A stretch of 64,000 bases of DNA from Actinomycetota bacterium (GCA_030447305.1 JAUJPC010000001.1:62001-126000), one strand, 5' to 3'; numbered from the stretch's first letter, positions 27,202-36,721 are shown. A program made the numbers and translations. Notes: generated by a model from the letters alone, not told the origin.

Positions 27202-28659
27202 ATGCTCGAAAGTGTGAACCCGGTTTCTGACGACCCCGGCGGAACCGAAGACTCGGACCGCATCGACGCGCTCCTGTCGACCGCCCTTGCCGATCAGGCA
27301 CGCGAGCGGCGCATGCTCGTAGAGACGGTATTCGGCGCCAAGTCCGCACTGGTCAAGGCCGAGGAGGAGATCAGCGGGCTTCGCGATCTAATCAACAAGC
27401 GGGACGACGCCATTCTGGATGCCGTCGCCAAGAACAACGAAGCTCTCCTGCAATCAGTCTCGGACAGGCTGGAAGCGGTAATCAAAGCCCAGAGCAGGCC
27501 AAGGGTCCAGCCGGCTCGCGACGCAGGCCTCACGCTCAGGATCGAGGCCATCGAGGACGCCATCCTGCAGCTGGCACAGCGGATAGCGGAGGTCTCCCGG
27601 CTTCCGGGACAGGTCCGAAGCGAGCTTGACGAGCTTGGCGCCCAGCTCCGCCGTGACCTGGAGGTCTCGGCTGTGGCCATCGGGGATCGAATCGGGGAGG
27701 AGTCGGCTTCCCTGCTGGCAGACCTGCGCGAGGACCAGGTGGAGGTGGTCCAAACCCTGGCCGACATGTCGCAAACGACCGTTCGCGACCTTAAGGAGGC
27801 TTTGAGCCGTTCGGAGCAGGAGTTGATGGAGCGGGTCTCTGCCACCGGCAGAGACACCATCGAGCAGGTCTCCGCCACCGGCAGAGACACCATCGAGCAG
27901 GTCTCGGCCACCGGCAGAGCCACCATCGAGGCGGATCGCTCCACGGTCGAGCAGATGGTCGAGCATCTGACCGGCTACCTTCATGAGCGCGACGAGCAGC
28001 TTTACCGGGCACGGGATCAGCGCCTCATCGAACTGTTTCAGCAGCTCAGCGACACCATCGGCCGCACCACGAAGCGCAAGCTCGGAAAGATGCTCGCCGA
28101 ATCCGAGGACACCACTCCTCCCCAGCCGCTGGCCCCCCCCATGCCGCCGGCGAAAGCGCCGCCGCCGTTGTCGGTTCCCCGGACATTTCGCCAACCGGCC
28201 GGGGAGGAAACCGAAGCTGTTCGAAGTCCTTTCCCCCCCGTTCCGGGTTTCGGTGGGCCGATTCGGGCTTCGGAGCCGCCGCCTCCCTTGAAACGGCCTG
28301 ATCCCACCTTTGCGTTCGAGCAGTCCGTTGCCCAACCCTTCGAGGACCGCCCCGAACCACCGTTCGGCAGGCGCGATCAGCCCTTCCGGGAGCCTGAACC
28401 TCCCTCCGGACGCGCCGAAGAATCCCCTAACCAACCGATGGCCAACCCTCTCACCAGGGCGGAGCTGGTCCGTGATTACCTGATCGAGTCACCGTCCGAG
28501 ATGTTCTCCGAAGATCCACTCAGGCCTCCTGCGCCCAGGGTGAGGCGTAAGCCTCAGGCAGGCGCCGACCATGAGCGCCCGGGCAAACCCGGGACCGGTC
28601 AGATTTCGGGAAGCTCGGCAAAACCTCCCGCCAACCCACGCAGCCGCCGCAAAGTCTAG
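27202..28659 (+). CDS. Coiled-coil protein with Pro-rich tail, unknown function, 485 aa
   Basis: Residues about 20-290 are almost wholly helical and charged, with long coiled-coil segments and three tandem 11-residue repeats (VSATGRDTIEQ) at about residues 212-244. Residues 310-485 are rich in Pro, Arg and Glu and look disordered. There is no signal peptide or membrane segment. The start is ATG at 27,202. It stands alone between fbiC and the large GT2 gene. DivIVA-like or structural roles are possible for such architecture, but there is no specific motif. Confidence 0.75.
   Translation: MLESVNPVSDDPGGTEDSDRIDALLSTALADQARERRMLVETVFGAKSALVKAEEEISGLRDLINKRDDAILDAVAKNNEALLQSVSDRLEAVIKAQSRPRVQPARDAGLTLRIEAIEDAILQLAQRIAEVSRLPGQVRSELDELGAQLRRDLEVSAVAIGDRIGEESASLLADLREDQVEVVQTLADMSQTTVRDLKEALSRSEQELMERVSATGRDTIEQVSATGRDTIEQVSATGRATIEADRSTVEQMVEHLTGYLHERDEQLYRARDQRLIELFQQLSDTIGRTTKRKLGKMLAESEDTTPPQPLAPPMPPAKAPPPLSVPRTFRQPAGEETEAVRSPFPPVPGFGGPIRASEPPPPLKRPDPTFAFEQSVAQPFEDRPEPPFGRRDQPFREPEPPSGRAEESPNQPMANPLTRAELVRDYLIESPSEMFSEDPLRPPAPRVRRKPQAGADHERPGKPGTGQISGSSAKPPANPRSRRKV
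27835..27933 (+). repeat. Three tandem 33-bp repeats in a coding sequence
   Basis: Units start at 27,835, 27,868 and 27,901, each reading GTCTC(T/C/G)GCCACCGGCAG and onward, and encode VSATGRDTIEQ twice and a diverged third unit. Near-identity at the DNA level indicates recent duplication. Confidence 0.9.
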
Positions 28660-28766
28660 TGGAGCGCTAACCGGAGACCTCCGGAATGTCACGGTCCGGG
28701 CTCGGCCTATAATGCCGGGCGGGGCGTTAGGAGCCTCTCCCTTTTGTTTTTGAGCAGGTCGCCGCA

Positions 28767-31700
28767 ATGAACGAGACGATGTTTGAGGCTGAACCGCGCG
28801 TCCTTGTCGTCCTGGTAACCCACAACGGGGCTCCTTGGCTGCCCGTCAGCCTTAATTCGGTGAGCCGTCAGACCTACGCCTGCCGGGATGTCCTGGTTAT
28901 CGACAACGGCTCCGAGACGGAGTCGGCGCCCACCGTGGCCCGTTATGCGCGCAACGCAGAGTTGGTGTTGTCGCGGACCAACCTTGGTTTCGCCGCCGCG
29001 GCGAACGCCGGCCTGGAGTCCTCCGGCCGGACCGCAGCAGCCGACTACTTCCTGTTTATGCACGACGACGTCTTCCTGGAGCCCCAGGCGCTGAGCATGC
29101 TTGTCGAGACGGCCCTCGCCACGGGCGCCGGAGTGGTGGGCGGCAAGGGCCTGGACTGGGAACGTCCCGAGGTGCTGGTCGAGGTCGGCATGTCGGCCGA
29201 CCAGTTCTGCATTCCCTACTCGGGGCTGGAGGAAGGAGAGATCGACCAGGGCCAGCACGAGAAAAGGACCGAGACGCTGTTTGTGTCCAACGCCTGCATG
29301 CTCGTCTCGCGCAAGCTCGCCGAACGGTGCGGCCTGTGGGACGGAGCCTACTTTGCGTTTGGCGAGGACCTCGACCTCTGCTTGAGGGCTCGTCTGGCGG
29401 GCTTCAAGGTGGTGCAGGAGCCCAGGGCCCGCTACCGTCACGCGCTTGCATTCTCCAACGACCAGCGCCGGCTTGGGCTAGGGGTGCCCTCCAAGGGCCA
29501 TCTCGCCCGCCGCAACCAGCTTCGAACCATTACAAAGAACTTTGGCGGACCCCGCATGGTGTTTGCCCTCACGGCCTGCGTGTTTCTTGGTCTCATAAGG
29601 ATGCTGGCCCTGCTCGTCTTCCGCCGGGTTGACGAGTCGTCGGAATACCCGCGCGCCTTCATAGATTTCGCCCGGTCCTTTCCCAACGTCATGATGCGCC
29701 GGCGGGCGGTTCAAAAGCGAAGGACGGTTCCCGACCGCCAGATTCGCCGCCTGATGGTGCGGGACTCCCACCGGTTCCGAATCCATTTGGAGCGGCGGCT
29801 GCGCCAGTGGGAGCGCGGAACGCTGGCCATGGGCGCCCGCACCAAGAACACCCTTTCGCTCTCGACGCTCAAGCGTGCCTTCTCGGAGTGGACGCGAGAG
29901 CCCATGACTTTGGCTACTGGGCTCATCGTGCTCTTGGGAATCATAGCCATGCGGAGGGTGTTGTTCGGCGGGCCCATTTCAGGAGGTACCCTCTGGCCGT
30001 TTCCCGAGTTGACGGGAAGGCTGATGGGAGACTACCTGTCGGGGTGGCGGGAGACCTCGTTGGGGACCGAGTCCGCCGCCCCAGCGGCCTACCCGATCCT
30101 CTGGGCAGCGAGCCTAATGGGACTCGGTCATCCGGGACTCGCCCAAAAGCTTCTGATACTCCTCCTTTTGGCGCTCGGACTGGTGGGAGTCAACCGGCTG
30201 GTCCGCTCCTCCTCCAGCTGGCGCCCCGCAAGGGTTGTGGCGCTGGGGGTCTACGCCCTCAACCCTGTTACGCACTTGATGATCTCCAGCGGAGACCTCG
30301 GCGCCCTTGCTCTTTACGCAGGACTGCCTTTCATCCTTGGGATGGCGTTGCGGATGCTGGCCTCCGGCGCGGCGTCGGATGATCAGCCGGAGATTCGAGC
30401 TCCGGTTGAAAGCAATTCTGACGCGCTGCTCACCGCGGCGGGGCGCACGGCCCTGATGGTGGTGCCCGTGATTGCTCTGGCTCCCTCGGCCTTGGTGTCC
30501 ATCCTGCTGCTCTTCGCCAGCCTGGGATTGGGCAGGGGGCTGGTCGCGGGGTTCTCCTTGGTTTCGAAGCGTCTGCGGTTTTTGCTGATGGCAGTGCCGG
30601 TGGCCACCGCAGTGCTGATCCCCTGGGCGTTCGAGGGACTGAGGGCCCGAGGGCCGATCCTTGCGCCACTTTTTTCCGGGAGGCGGGGCTTTCTCTATCC
30701 GTTGTGGCGCGACTACTCGTTCCAGGAGATGTTTCTGTGGAACTTTGAGAGCCGAGCCGGCGCCCTGGTGATCGCCTCCGTGATCTTCGGAGCTCTGGCC
30801 CTGACCGGACCGGCGCGCCGTGAGGAAGCCCGTGTCCTGACCGTGAGCCTGCTGGTGTTTGCGCTTGTGGGTGGATTCATCGCCAAAGGGCTCCTGCCGC
30901 CGTTCGTTGCCTCGCCCGCTATCTGGCTCATGGTGCCGCTGGTCCTGGTCGCCGTGATGAGCGGGCACCTGACCGCAGGCGTTTCGGAGGAGCTGCCCAA
31001 GCACACCTTCGGGTGGCGTCACAAGATCGCCATTCCGGCGCTTTGTCTGACCCTCGTCGTCGGCGTGCTGATCGGCTGGGCGCCGCAACTGGCCGGCTGG
31101 GAGCGTCCTCCGGCAACGTTCGCGGGAGGAACCGGCCAGGCGGCGACCTCCGTCGCGTCGTTCTTGAAGTCAAGTGCCCTGGAAACGGGCGATTTCAGGG
31201 TTCTGTGGCTGGGCAAGCGCTGGACTGATCCCGTCCGAGCCGGCCTGAGGCCCACCGAGGGGGCGGACTACTTCCTGACGACCTCGGATGGTCTGACCAT
31301 GCTGGATTCTATCCAGGCGCCCACAGCGCAGGGCGAGCAGCGACTCGACACCGTCATCAACGCCCTGATGGGGCGGCGCCTGCACCTGGCGGGACACCTG
31401 CTGGCTCCGGCAAGCGTCAAGTTCATCGTGGCAGATTCCGCAGACCGGCCTACGATTCAGGCCCTAGGTCGGCAGCGAGACATCGCGCTGGAGCAGCAGC
31501 AGGCCGGGGTCGCCGTCTACCGGAACCTGCAGTGGCTTCCGCGAGCCGCCTTTGCGCCGGTGCGGCTGACCGAGGAGGTGACCACGGATCGGAATCCGAG
31601 CTCCCTCATGCTGGTGGACTGGTTGGGCGGCCGCGCCATTCCGGCACGTTCCCCAAGCAAGTTCACCGGCGAGCTTCCCCGGACGAGCCACTCCCAGGTT

Positions 31701-31949
31701 CTGCTGGGCGACAACTACAACACGGGCTGGAGGGCCAGGGTGGGCGACACGAGGCTGGAGAACAGCCAAGCGTTCGGGTGGTCCAACCGCTTCGAGCTGA
31801 AGCCGGACTCCTCAGGTGAGATAAGGGTCTATTTCGGCCAGCATTGGATCCGGGTCCTGTGGTTGGTTGTCCAGGTGATCATTCTGCTCGCCGTCGTGGC
31901 GATGGCCGGCTCGGGTTCCTCCCGCACCCGCAAGGCGCCCCAGCCATGA
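28767..31949 (+). CDS. Giant GT2 glycosyltransferase with polytopic membrane domain, 1060 aa
   Basis: Residues about 10-245 are a GT2 domain: VVLVTHNGAPWL, VIDNGSETES, NLGFAAAANAGL, the DxD-like FMHDDVFLEP and the acceptor-site FAFGEDLDLCLRARLAG (ED motif). After a basic linker (about 300-360) come about twelve membrane helices (375-780), then an extracytoplasmic domain and a last helix near the C-terminus. Similar proteins occur in actinobacteria next to DUF5719 and the WhiB/manB locus and are thought to build wall glycans. A TATAAT-like -10 element lies at 28,711-28,716. The stop overlaps the next gene (ATGA). Confidence 0.88.
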   Translation: MNETMFEAEPRVLVVLVTHNGAPWLPVSLNSVSRQTYACRDVLVIDNGSETESAPTVARYARNAELVLSRTNLGFAAAANAGLESSGRTAAADYFLFMHDDVFLEPQALSMLVETALATGAGVVGGKGLDWERPEVLVEVGMSADQFCIPYSGLEEGEIDQGQHEKRTETLFVSNACMLVSRKLAERCGLWDGAYFAFGEDLDLCLRARLAGFKVVQEPRARYRHALAFSNDQRRLGLGVPSKGHLARRNQLRTITKNFGGPRMVFALTACVFLGLIRMLALLVFRRVDESSEYPRAFIDFARSFPNVMMRRRAVQKRRTVPDRQIRRLMVRDSHRFRIHLERRLRQWERGTLAMGARTKNTLSLSTLKRAFSEWTREPMTLATGLIVLLGIIAMRRVLFGGPISGGTLWPFPELTGRLMGDYLSGWRETSLGTESAAPAAYPILWAASLMGLGHPGLAQKLLILLLLALGLVGVNRLVRSSSSWRPARVVALGVYALNPVTHLMISSGDLGALALYAGLPFILGMALRMLASGAASDDQPEIRAPVESNSDALLTAAGRTALMVVPVIALAPSALVSILLLFASLGLGRGLVAGFSLVSKRLRFLLMAVPVATAVLIPWAFEGLRARGPILAPLFSGRRGFLYPLWRDYSFQEMFLWNFESRAGALVIASVIFGALALTGPARREEARVLTVSLLVFALVGGFIAKGLLPPFVASPAIWLMVPLVLVAVMSGHLTAGVSEELPKHTFGWRHKIAIPALCLTLVVGVLIGWAPQLAGWERPPATFAGGTGQAATSVASFLKSSALETGDFRVLWLGKRWTDPVRAGLRPTEGADYFLTTSDGLTMLDSIQAPTAQGEQRLDTVINALMGRRLHLAGHLLAPASVKFIVADSADRPTIQALGRQRDIALEQQQAGVAVYRNLQWLPRAAFAPVRLTEEVTTDRNPSSLMLVDWLGGRAIPARSPSKFTGELPRTSHSQVLLGDNYNTGWRARVGDTRLENSQAFGWSNRFELKPDSSGEIRVYFGQHWIRVLWLVVQVIILLAVVAMAGSGSSRTRKAPQP

Positions 31950-33337
31950 GGCGCTCGGAGGTGATCTTCATTGCCGTAGTGGTCGCCGCCATCGCAGCCG
32001 GCATCTTGTTCGACGCCACCGTGCCTTCAGGTGCGCAGGAAGAGGTTCAGATGGATGCGGGAAGGTTCGTGTCGACCGGCTGGTACTGTCCGGTGCCGCC
32101 CGGCGAGGACGTCGACGCGACCATGGCCACCGGAAACCTCGGCACGTCAGCCTTGGGACTCCGGCGTTCTGCCATCGGCGGCACGGCACAGTCGGCCGTC
32201 GACCAAGCGAGCATCGAAGCCCGCACCACGGGCAACAAACTGGTCGGTGACTTTGGCGTATCCGAATCCACCGGCCTGGTGGAAGCGTTCGGCGGCAACA
32301 ACACCACCTCCCTGATGGTTCTGGTCAACGGCAGAGGCGTTGCGTCATCCCGATGCTCGGCCCAGCCGGCCTCCCGCTGGCTGTTCGCCACCGGGAGCAC
32401 TGCGAGGGGGGATGGCCATTACCTGCTCATCTCCAATCCGTTCCGGGAAGAAGCCGTGGTGCGAGCCCGGCTGATGACCCCAGAAGACGATGTGGTACCG
32501 GCACGGCTCAAGGATCTGGTTATCAGGCCGTTCTCGCAAAGCGCCGTCTACCTTTCCGACTACCTGCAGGAGGCAGCCAGTTTCGGAATAGAGGTGACGG
32601 CATCCCGGGGCCGCGTGGTCGTTTCCCGATACTCCAACGTGAACTCCGGTGGAGGCAAAGGGATATCGCTCGATGTCGGAGCTCAGGCCCCGTCCAGTGA
32701 GTGGGTGTTTGCCGGGGGAGAGGTGCCCAGCGACGGCGAGGAGTCGATCGTTCTGGTGAACCCCGGCTCGCGGGAAGCTCTGGTGGGCATGGTGTTCATG
32801 ACGGACGAGGAGCGAACGGCACCTCCAGACCTGGCGGAGATCGCCGTCCCCGCCGGCCGGCAGGTGGTGGTCAAGGTCTCCGATCACCTACCGCGGGGAA
32901 CAAGCTATGGCGTCGAAGTGAACTCCACTAACGATGTGCCTGTGATGGCAGAGCGCAGGACCGCGGGCATTGTGGACAAGAATCGCTCGTACGAGTCGAC
33001 CTTCGGCGTCAGTGGCCCGGCCGGGCGTTGGACGGTGCCGGTAGGTTCTCCATCCGGGGGCGACCCTTCGATTGCGATGGTCAACACCGGACAGACGGCG
33101 ACCACGGTCAAAGTGACTCTGCTCACCGAGGCCGGTGAGTCGGCTCCTTCCGAGCTCTCCTCACTGACCGTGGAGCCGGGCCGGAAGTTGGTGGTGGATC
33201 TCAAGCCGCACATCCGAAGAGGGTTGGCCACCGCGGTGGTGGAGGCGGATCGGCCGGTCCTGGCCGTGGAAAGTCAGCTGGTGCTCGTCGGAACTTTTGT
33301 CGATTACGCCTCAACCCCAGGTCAGGTGCTTCGCTAG
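31946..33337 (+). CDS. DUF5719 family exported protein, 463 aa
   Basis: An N-terminal hydrophobic segment (IFIAVVVAAIAAGILF) acts as signal or anchor. The rest is a series of beta-rich repeats with recurrent phrases such as STGWYCPVPPG, LLISNPFREEAVVRARL, VFAGGEVPSDGEESIVLVNPG split among modules, typical of DUF5719. ATG 31,946 overlaps the stop of the GT2 gene, so they are coupled and probably act together at the cell surface. The function is not known. Two Cys in the first 150 residues may form a disulfide. Confidence 0.82.
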   Translation: MRRSEVIFIAVVVAAIAAGILFDATVPSGAQEEVQMDAGRFVSTGWYCPVPPGEDVDATMATGNLGTSALGLRRSAIGGTAQSAVDQASIEARTTGNKLVGDFGVSESTGLVEAFGGNNTTSLMVLVNGRGVASSRCSAQPASRWLFATGSTARGDGHYLLISNPFREEAVVRARLMTPEDDVVPARLKDLVIRPFSQSAVYLSDYLQEAASFGIEVTASRGRVVVSRYSNVNSGGGKGISLDVGAQAPSSEWVFAGGEVPSDGEESIVLVNPGSREALVGMVFMTDEERTAPPDLAEIAVPAGRQVVVKVSDHLPRGTSYGVEVNSTNDVPVMAERRTAGIVDKNRSYESTFGVSGPAGRWTVPVGSPSGGDPSIAMVNTGQTATTVKVTLLTEAGESAPSELSSLTVEPGRKLVVDLKPHIRRGLATAVVEADRPVLAVESQLVLVGTFVDYASTPGQVLR

Positions 33338-33340
33338 GGA

Positions 33341-33700
33341 TCAGTCCCAGCCCAGCTCCTCCAGACGGTCGTCGTCGATGCCGAAATGGTGGGCGATCTC
33401 GTGCAGAACGGTTACTCTGACGATCTCCTGGATCTCTTCCGGCGTTTCGGCCTCATCCTCGATATTGGCTTTGAACAGCGTGATCCGGTCCGGAAGTACG
33501 CCGAAGTAGTCGGAACCTCGCTCGGTCAGTGGAATGCCTTCGTAGAGTCCGAGGAGGCCCGAATCCTCAGCCGTCTCCGGCGGGTGGTCCTCAACGGTGA
33601 TCTCCAGGTTCGTGATCTGGGAGAACAGCTCCCCCGGAAGCTCCTCCATCGCCTGGGCGACAAGCGCCTCGAACTCCTGGGAGCTCAACGTGTTCCTCAT
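33341..33700 (-). CDS. Zincin-type metallopeptidase family protein, 119 aa
   Basis: A small protein with the zinc signature HEIAHHFGIDD (HExxHxxGxxD), preceded by LPDRITLFKANIE, as in the minimal zincin family to which Mycobacterium Rv3259 belongs. No signal peptide is seen. The substrate is unknown and proteolysis has not been generally shown for the family. It is tail to tail with the DUF5719 gene (3-base gap) and divergent from the L,D-transpeptidase. Confidence 0.87.
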   Translation of the reverse strand: MRNTLSSQEFEALVAQAMEELPGELFSQITNLEITVEDHPPETAEDSGLLGLYEGIPLTERGSDYFGVLPDRITLFKANIEDEAETPEEIQEIVRVTVLHEIAHHFGIDDDRLEELGWD

Positions 33701-33823
33701 CGATCAATAGTGAACGAAACCAATAGGCCCGGCGAAAATAATCACGATCAGGGCCTGAGATCTTGACGTCACCCGCGGGCGCTGCCGGCGGTGTTCTTGT
33801 CGATAAGCACGGTAAAAGGGGGC

Positions 33824-33843
33824 TTCGCGAGATTTTCGCGAGA
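33824..33843 (+). promoter_or_regulatory. Direct repeat, possible operator upstream of the L,D-transpeptidase
   Basis: Two copies of TTCGCGAGA start 11 bases apart, each containing the palindrome TCGCGA, about 60 bases before the transpeptidase start. One-helical-turn spacing suits a regulator binding on one face of the DNA. No binding protein is identified. Confidence 0.3.
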
Positions 33844-33901
33844 ATCTGTAACAGAATGGCTCTGTTCGGACCACCAACTTGACGATTACAATGGCCAACC
33901 A

Positions 33902-35188
33902 ATGAGATCAGGCGCGCGTTCAATTAGAAGATTCCAGCTCCTCACCTGGGTAGTTGGCGTAACCTCGTTCCTTCTGGTGATCGGGGTTGGCGGGGCTGCC
34001 GCGGCCGTCCGCATGGAATCGAGCACCACCAAGGTGAACCTCAACGGATTCCAGGTCGGCGGAATCGACCTGGCCGGACTGGACACCGCCGCCGCCACTC
34101 AAAAGCTTCACCAGCGATTCGAGGCCCCCCTTGACGCTCCTATTCCGGTGACCCTTGACGGAAAACCTCTGCAGTCGACGACCCGCCGCGAGCTCGGAGC
34201 TTCAACCAATGTGGACGAGGTCTACCGCAAGGCGCTCAAGCTGCATCAAGACATGCCGGTATGGAAGCGGCTCTGGTACCGGATCACGGGTATGTCGGTG
34301 GGCAAGAGCCTGGAGGTGGTGACCAAGGTAGACGGTACCAAGAGCGCCGAGCTGGTCGGCAAGATTGCCGGGACCGTCAACAAGTCGCCGGTGAACGCCA
34401 GGGTGTCCGTGGTGGGCAGCGGCTTCAAGATTCTCGACGCCGTTCCCGGCTTTGCGCTCGACGAGAAGTCGGCGGCCAAAGCGGTCGAGGCCGCCTCCAA
34501 CGGCCACAGCCGGACCATAAGCCTGGCGGGCAAGCCCGTAGCGGCTCAGGTGACCAAAGACAACTTCAAGGATGTCATTGTGATTAAGGTCGGGGAGAAC
34601 AAGCTCTACCACTACGAGGGGGAGCGCTTGGTGAAGTCCTACGACGTCGCCACCGGACTTCCGAAGTACCCTACGCCTATCGGCCAGTTCAAAATCGTCG
34701 AGAAGCGGTTCCGCCCCACCTGGGTGAACCCCGCCAAGGCGCCCGGCGAGTGGGGCTTCAACCTGCCGGCTAAGATCGCTCCGGGACCCAACAATCCGTT
34801 GGGCACGCGGGCAATGAACCTGAACAGCCCGGGAATTCGCATTCACGGCACGACGACGGAAGCGTCGATGGGCTACAACGCTTCCCACGGCTGCATCCGG
34901 ATGAGGATGTCTGATGTGGAGGAGCTGTTCGACCAGGTCGACACCGGCACCCCCGTCATCATTCAGTCGGGCGGTCCGGCGCGTCTGATGCCCTCCAAGT
35001 CGAAGACCCCGACCATCGAGGACCTGGTGGAGAGCAACGGAGCCGCGGCTCAAGCGGCCCCCGCCGCTCCGCCCGCGGCCTCGGTGGCCCCCGCGGCCCC
35101 GGTGGCTCCGGTCGCCCCTCCTGCAGCACCCACCGACACTGCGCCGGGCGTTGTGCCGCCGATGGATCTGGACATGGGCAACGACTGA
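33902..35188 (+). CDS. L,D-transpeptidase (YkuD domain), 428 aa
   Basis: Forms 3-3 cross-links in peptidoglycan or anchors wall proteins. A basic N-terminus and one helix (residues 10-38) place it at the membrane. A peptidoglycan-binding-like region (about 45-220) precedes the YkuD domain (about 228-360), which has KLYHYEGERLVKSYDVATG, FNLPAKI, IHGTT and the catalytic SHGCIRM (His and Cys). The C-terminal 60 residues are Ala/Pro repeats. ATG 33,902 was chosen because it starts directly before the basic membrane-anchor sequence; the frame is open from 33,791 without sense. A TACAAT-like -10 lies about 10 bases before it, suggesting a very short leader. Confidence 0.9.
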   Translation: MRSGARSIRRFQLLTWVVGVTSFLLVIGVGGAAAAVRMESSTTKVNLNGFQVGGIDLAGLDTAAATQKLHQRFEAPLDAPIPVTLDGKPLQSTTRRELGASTNVDEVYRKALKLHQDMPVWKRLWYRITGMSVGKSLEVVTKVDGTKSAELVGKIAGTVNKSPVNARVSVVGSGFKILDAVPGFALDEKSAAKAVEAASNGHSRTISLAGKPVAAQVTKDNFKDVIVIKVGENKLYHYEGERLVKSYDVATGLPKYPTPIGQFKIVEKRFRPTWVNPAKAPGEWGFNLPAKIAPGPNNPLGTRAMNLNSPGIRIHGTTTEASMGYNASHGCIRMRMSDVEELFDQVDTGTPVIIQSGGPARLMPSKSKTPTIEDLVESNGAAAQAAPAAPPAASVAPAAPVAPVAPPAAPTDTAPGVVPPMDLDMGND

Positions 35189-35306
35189 CAAACCGCTTTA
35201 GCTCAACTCACGCATTAGACAGGGTCAGGCCGGAGGAGTTTCCCTAGCACCTTGCTTGTTCGCAGCTTTGACGTCCGGTCGACGGGGGCATGCTTATGGG
35301 AAAGAG

Positions 35307-36425
35307 CTACTGCGCTTCCACTCCCGGCGTTGCCAGGTCGTCAAGCCTCTGCAGGAGGGCGGGATCGTCGCCGGCGAGCGTGCGAGCGGCGAGGACGGTG
35401 CTTTGGGCGTCCGGCTCCCGGTTCAGGGCCCGATAGCACAGCGCCAGGTTGACGTAGTAGTCGAAGACGAACGGATCGAGACGGACCGCGCGGTGCAGGC
35501 TCGAAATCGCTTCTTCGGGCCGGTCCAAACTCAACTCGGAAGTGCCCAGAAGGAAGTGCGACTCGGCGGAGGAATCGTCCAGCTCCACCGCCCTCTGTGC
35601 GTCCACCTCAGCCTTCGCCGGGTCTCCGAGCGCCAGCAAGATCTGTGAACGAGCCCTTAGCAGGCTGGCCGACTCGGGGTCGAGCTGCACCGCGGTGTCT
35701 ATGGCGGTGGTCGCGTCGAGCAGGTCGGGTGAGCTGTCCAAAGTGGTACCACCTGCGGTCGCCTGGTTGATGCGGTCGATCAGCAGCCGGGAAAGAAGAG
35801 CATGGCCCTCGGCGAACTCGGGATGTTCCGCCAGCAAGCCTCGGATCATCTCGATGCCCCGGTCCCGATCAGGTAGGTTTTCCGCCAACAGATAGCGGGC
35901 GATGGGATCAGGTCCGGCGGCCAGCTTGCCCTCCAGGTGCGACAGCATGGAGAAGTCGTTGGAGGGAGCCAGCTCGATCTCGATCTGATTGGTGCTTCCA
36001 TCGGCACGGGTCACCCTCAAGGTGTGCTGGTTGGTCCTGCTCTTTCGGAAGATGGTCAAAAGCTGTTCGTGATTCGAGATCTCAGTGCCGTCCAGCCAGG
36101 TGATGACGTCTCCCGGCGTGAGCCCGATGGACTGGGCCGGACTGTCGGGTAGGACCTCGAGCACGAGCGATCCCCGCCTTTCCTTGCCGCGGGACAGAAA
36201 CAGTCCCCATGAGTCCTCGTTGGTGAGGACGAGAGCGCCCAGGCGTGCATCAGCCGGCTGCCCGGGCGACTCCGGAGGAGGAAACTCATCCGGGGACACC
36301 GCATCGGCAGTACCGCCGGCAGAGTCTTTGCCCAGCCTGTTCCTGAGAGCTTCAGGTGGACCGCACGCCGGGCTCACAAGGGCAAGGGCCAGGCACATGA
36401 CGACAAGCCGGATGGGGAAACTCAC
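35307..36425 (-). CDS. PDZ and TPR domain lipoprotein, 372 aa
   Basis: The N-terminus has a signal with a lipobox-like end (ALVSPAC, Cys at residue 21). A PDZ domain lies at about residues 65-155 (GLFLSRG, VLPDSPAQSIGLTPGDVITWLDG). Residues about 160-365 form five or more TPR-type helical repeats (LLSRLLIDRIN, LDPESASLLRARSQILLALGD split across units, LDDSSAESHFLLGTSEL). It is probably an exported scaffold for protein complexes at the outer face of the membrane. No protease domain is seen. It is convergent with the L,D-transpeptidase gene. Confidence 0.82.
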   Translation of the reverse strand: MSFPIRLVVMCLALALVSPACGPPEALRNRLGKDSAGGTADAVSPDEFPPPESPGQPADARLGALVLTNEDSWGLFLSRGKERRGSLVLEVLPDSPAQSIGLTPGDVITWLDGTEISNHEQLLTIFRKSRTNQHTLRVTRADGSTNQIEIELAPSNDFSMLSHLEGKLAAGPDPIARYLLAENLPDRDRGIEMIRGLLAEHPEFAEGHALLSRLLIDRINQATAGGTTLDSSPDLLDATTAIDTAVQLDPESASLLRARSQILLALGDPAKAEVDAQRAVELDDSSAESHFLLGTSELSLDRPEEAISSLHRAVRLDPFVFDYYVNLALCYRALNREPDAQSTVLAARTLAGDDPALLQRLDDLATPGVEAQ

Positions 36426-36523
36426 GGCTCCATTATGCGGCCAACGTCCTCCTGCTCATTGGGGAGAGGCGTGGCGGCCGGTGTTCCAAGTGGCGCCGTT
36501 GCTCGAGCCGATTGAAGTTTTCC

Positions 36524-36553
36524 TTGCTCCGGGCAACAACGGCGTGTTAAAAT
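36524..36553 (+). promoter_or_regulatory. Sigma-70-like promoter for the structured RNA
   Basis: TTGCTC at 36,524-36,529 and TAAAAT at 36,548-36,553 are separated by 18 bases. The predicted start, around 36,560, coincides with the first base of the hairpin. Confidence 0.45.
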
Positions 36554-36559
36554 AGCCGG

Positions 36560-36658
36560 GTTCCGCAGAAGTGAGTAGGGGCGACCCGAAAGCTACTGCG
36601 GAACACTTATTTAGAGGTGGTTGCATAATGCGTCCGGTGCTCCAGGAGCTTTTTCTTT
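36560..36658 (+). ncRNA. Candidate small structured RNA, unknown family
   Basis: The arms GTTCCGCA (36,560-36,567) and TGCGGAAC (36,597-36,604) pair perfectly. Inside, GTAG/CTAC and GGG/CCC can pair, separated by purine-rich internal loops (GAAGTGA, GAAAG) that resemble loop-E-type motifs. It ends near GCTCC/GGAGC and a T-rich run (36,650-36,658). No downstream gene starts within 200 bases. I cannot match it to a known riboswitch or to SRP RNA. Confidence 0.35.
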
Positions 36659-36721
36659 GCCCAGAACGCCTCTGAGGTGACCAGGCCCGGCAGTTGATTG
36701 TCGTTTCGTGTGAGGGCCAAA

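Noticed and set aside
36560-36604. The hairpin RNA as bacterial SRP RNA or a known riboswitch
   Set aside because: The conserved SRP domain IV motif and the cores of common riboswitches are not present.
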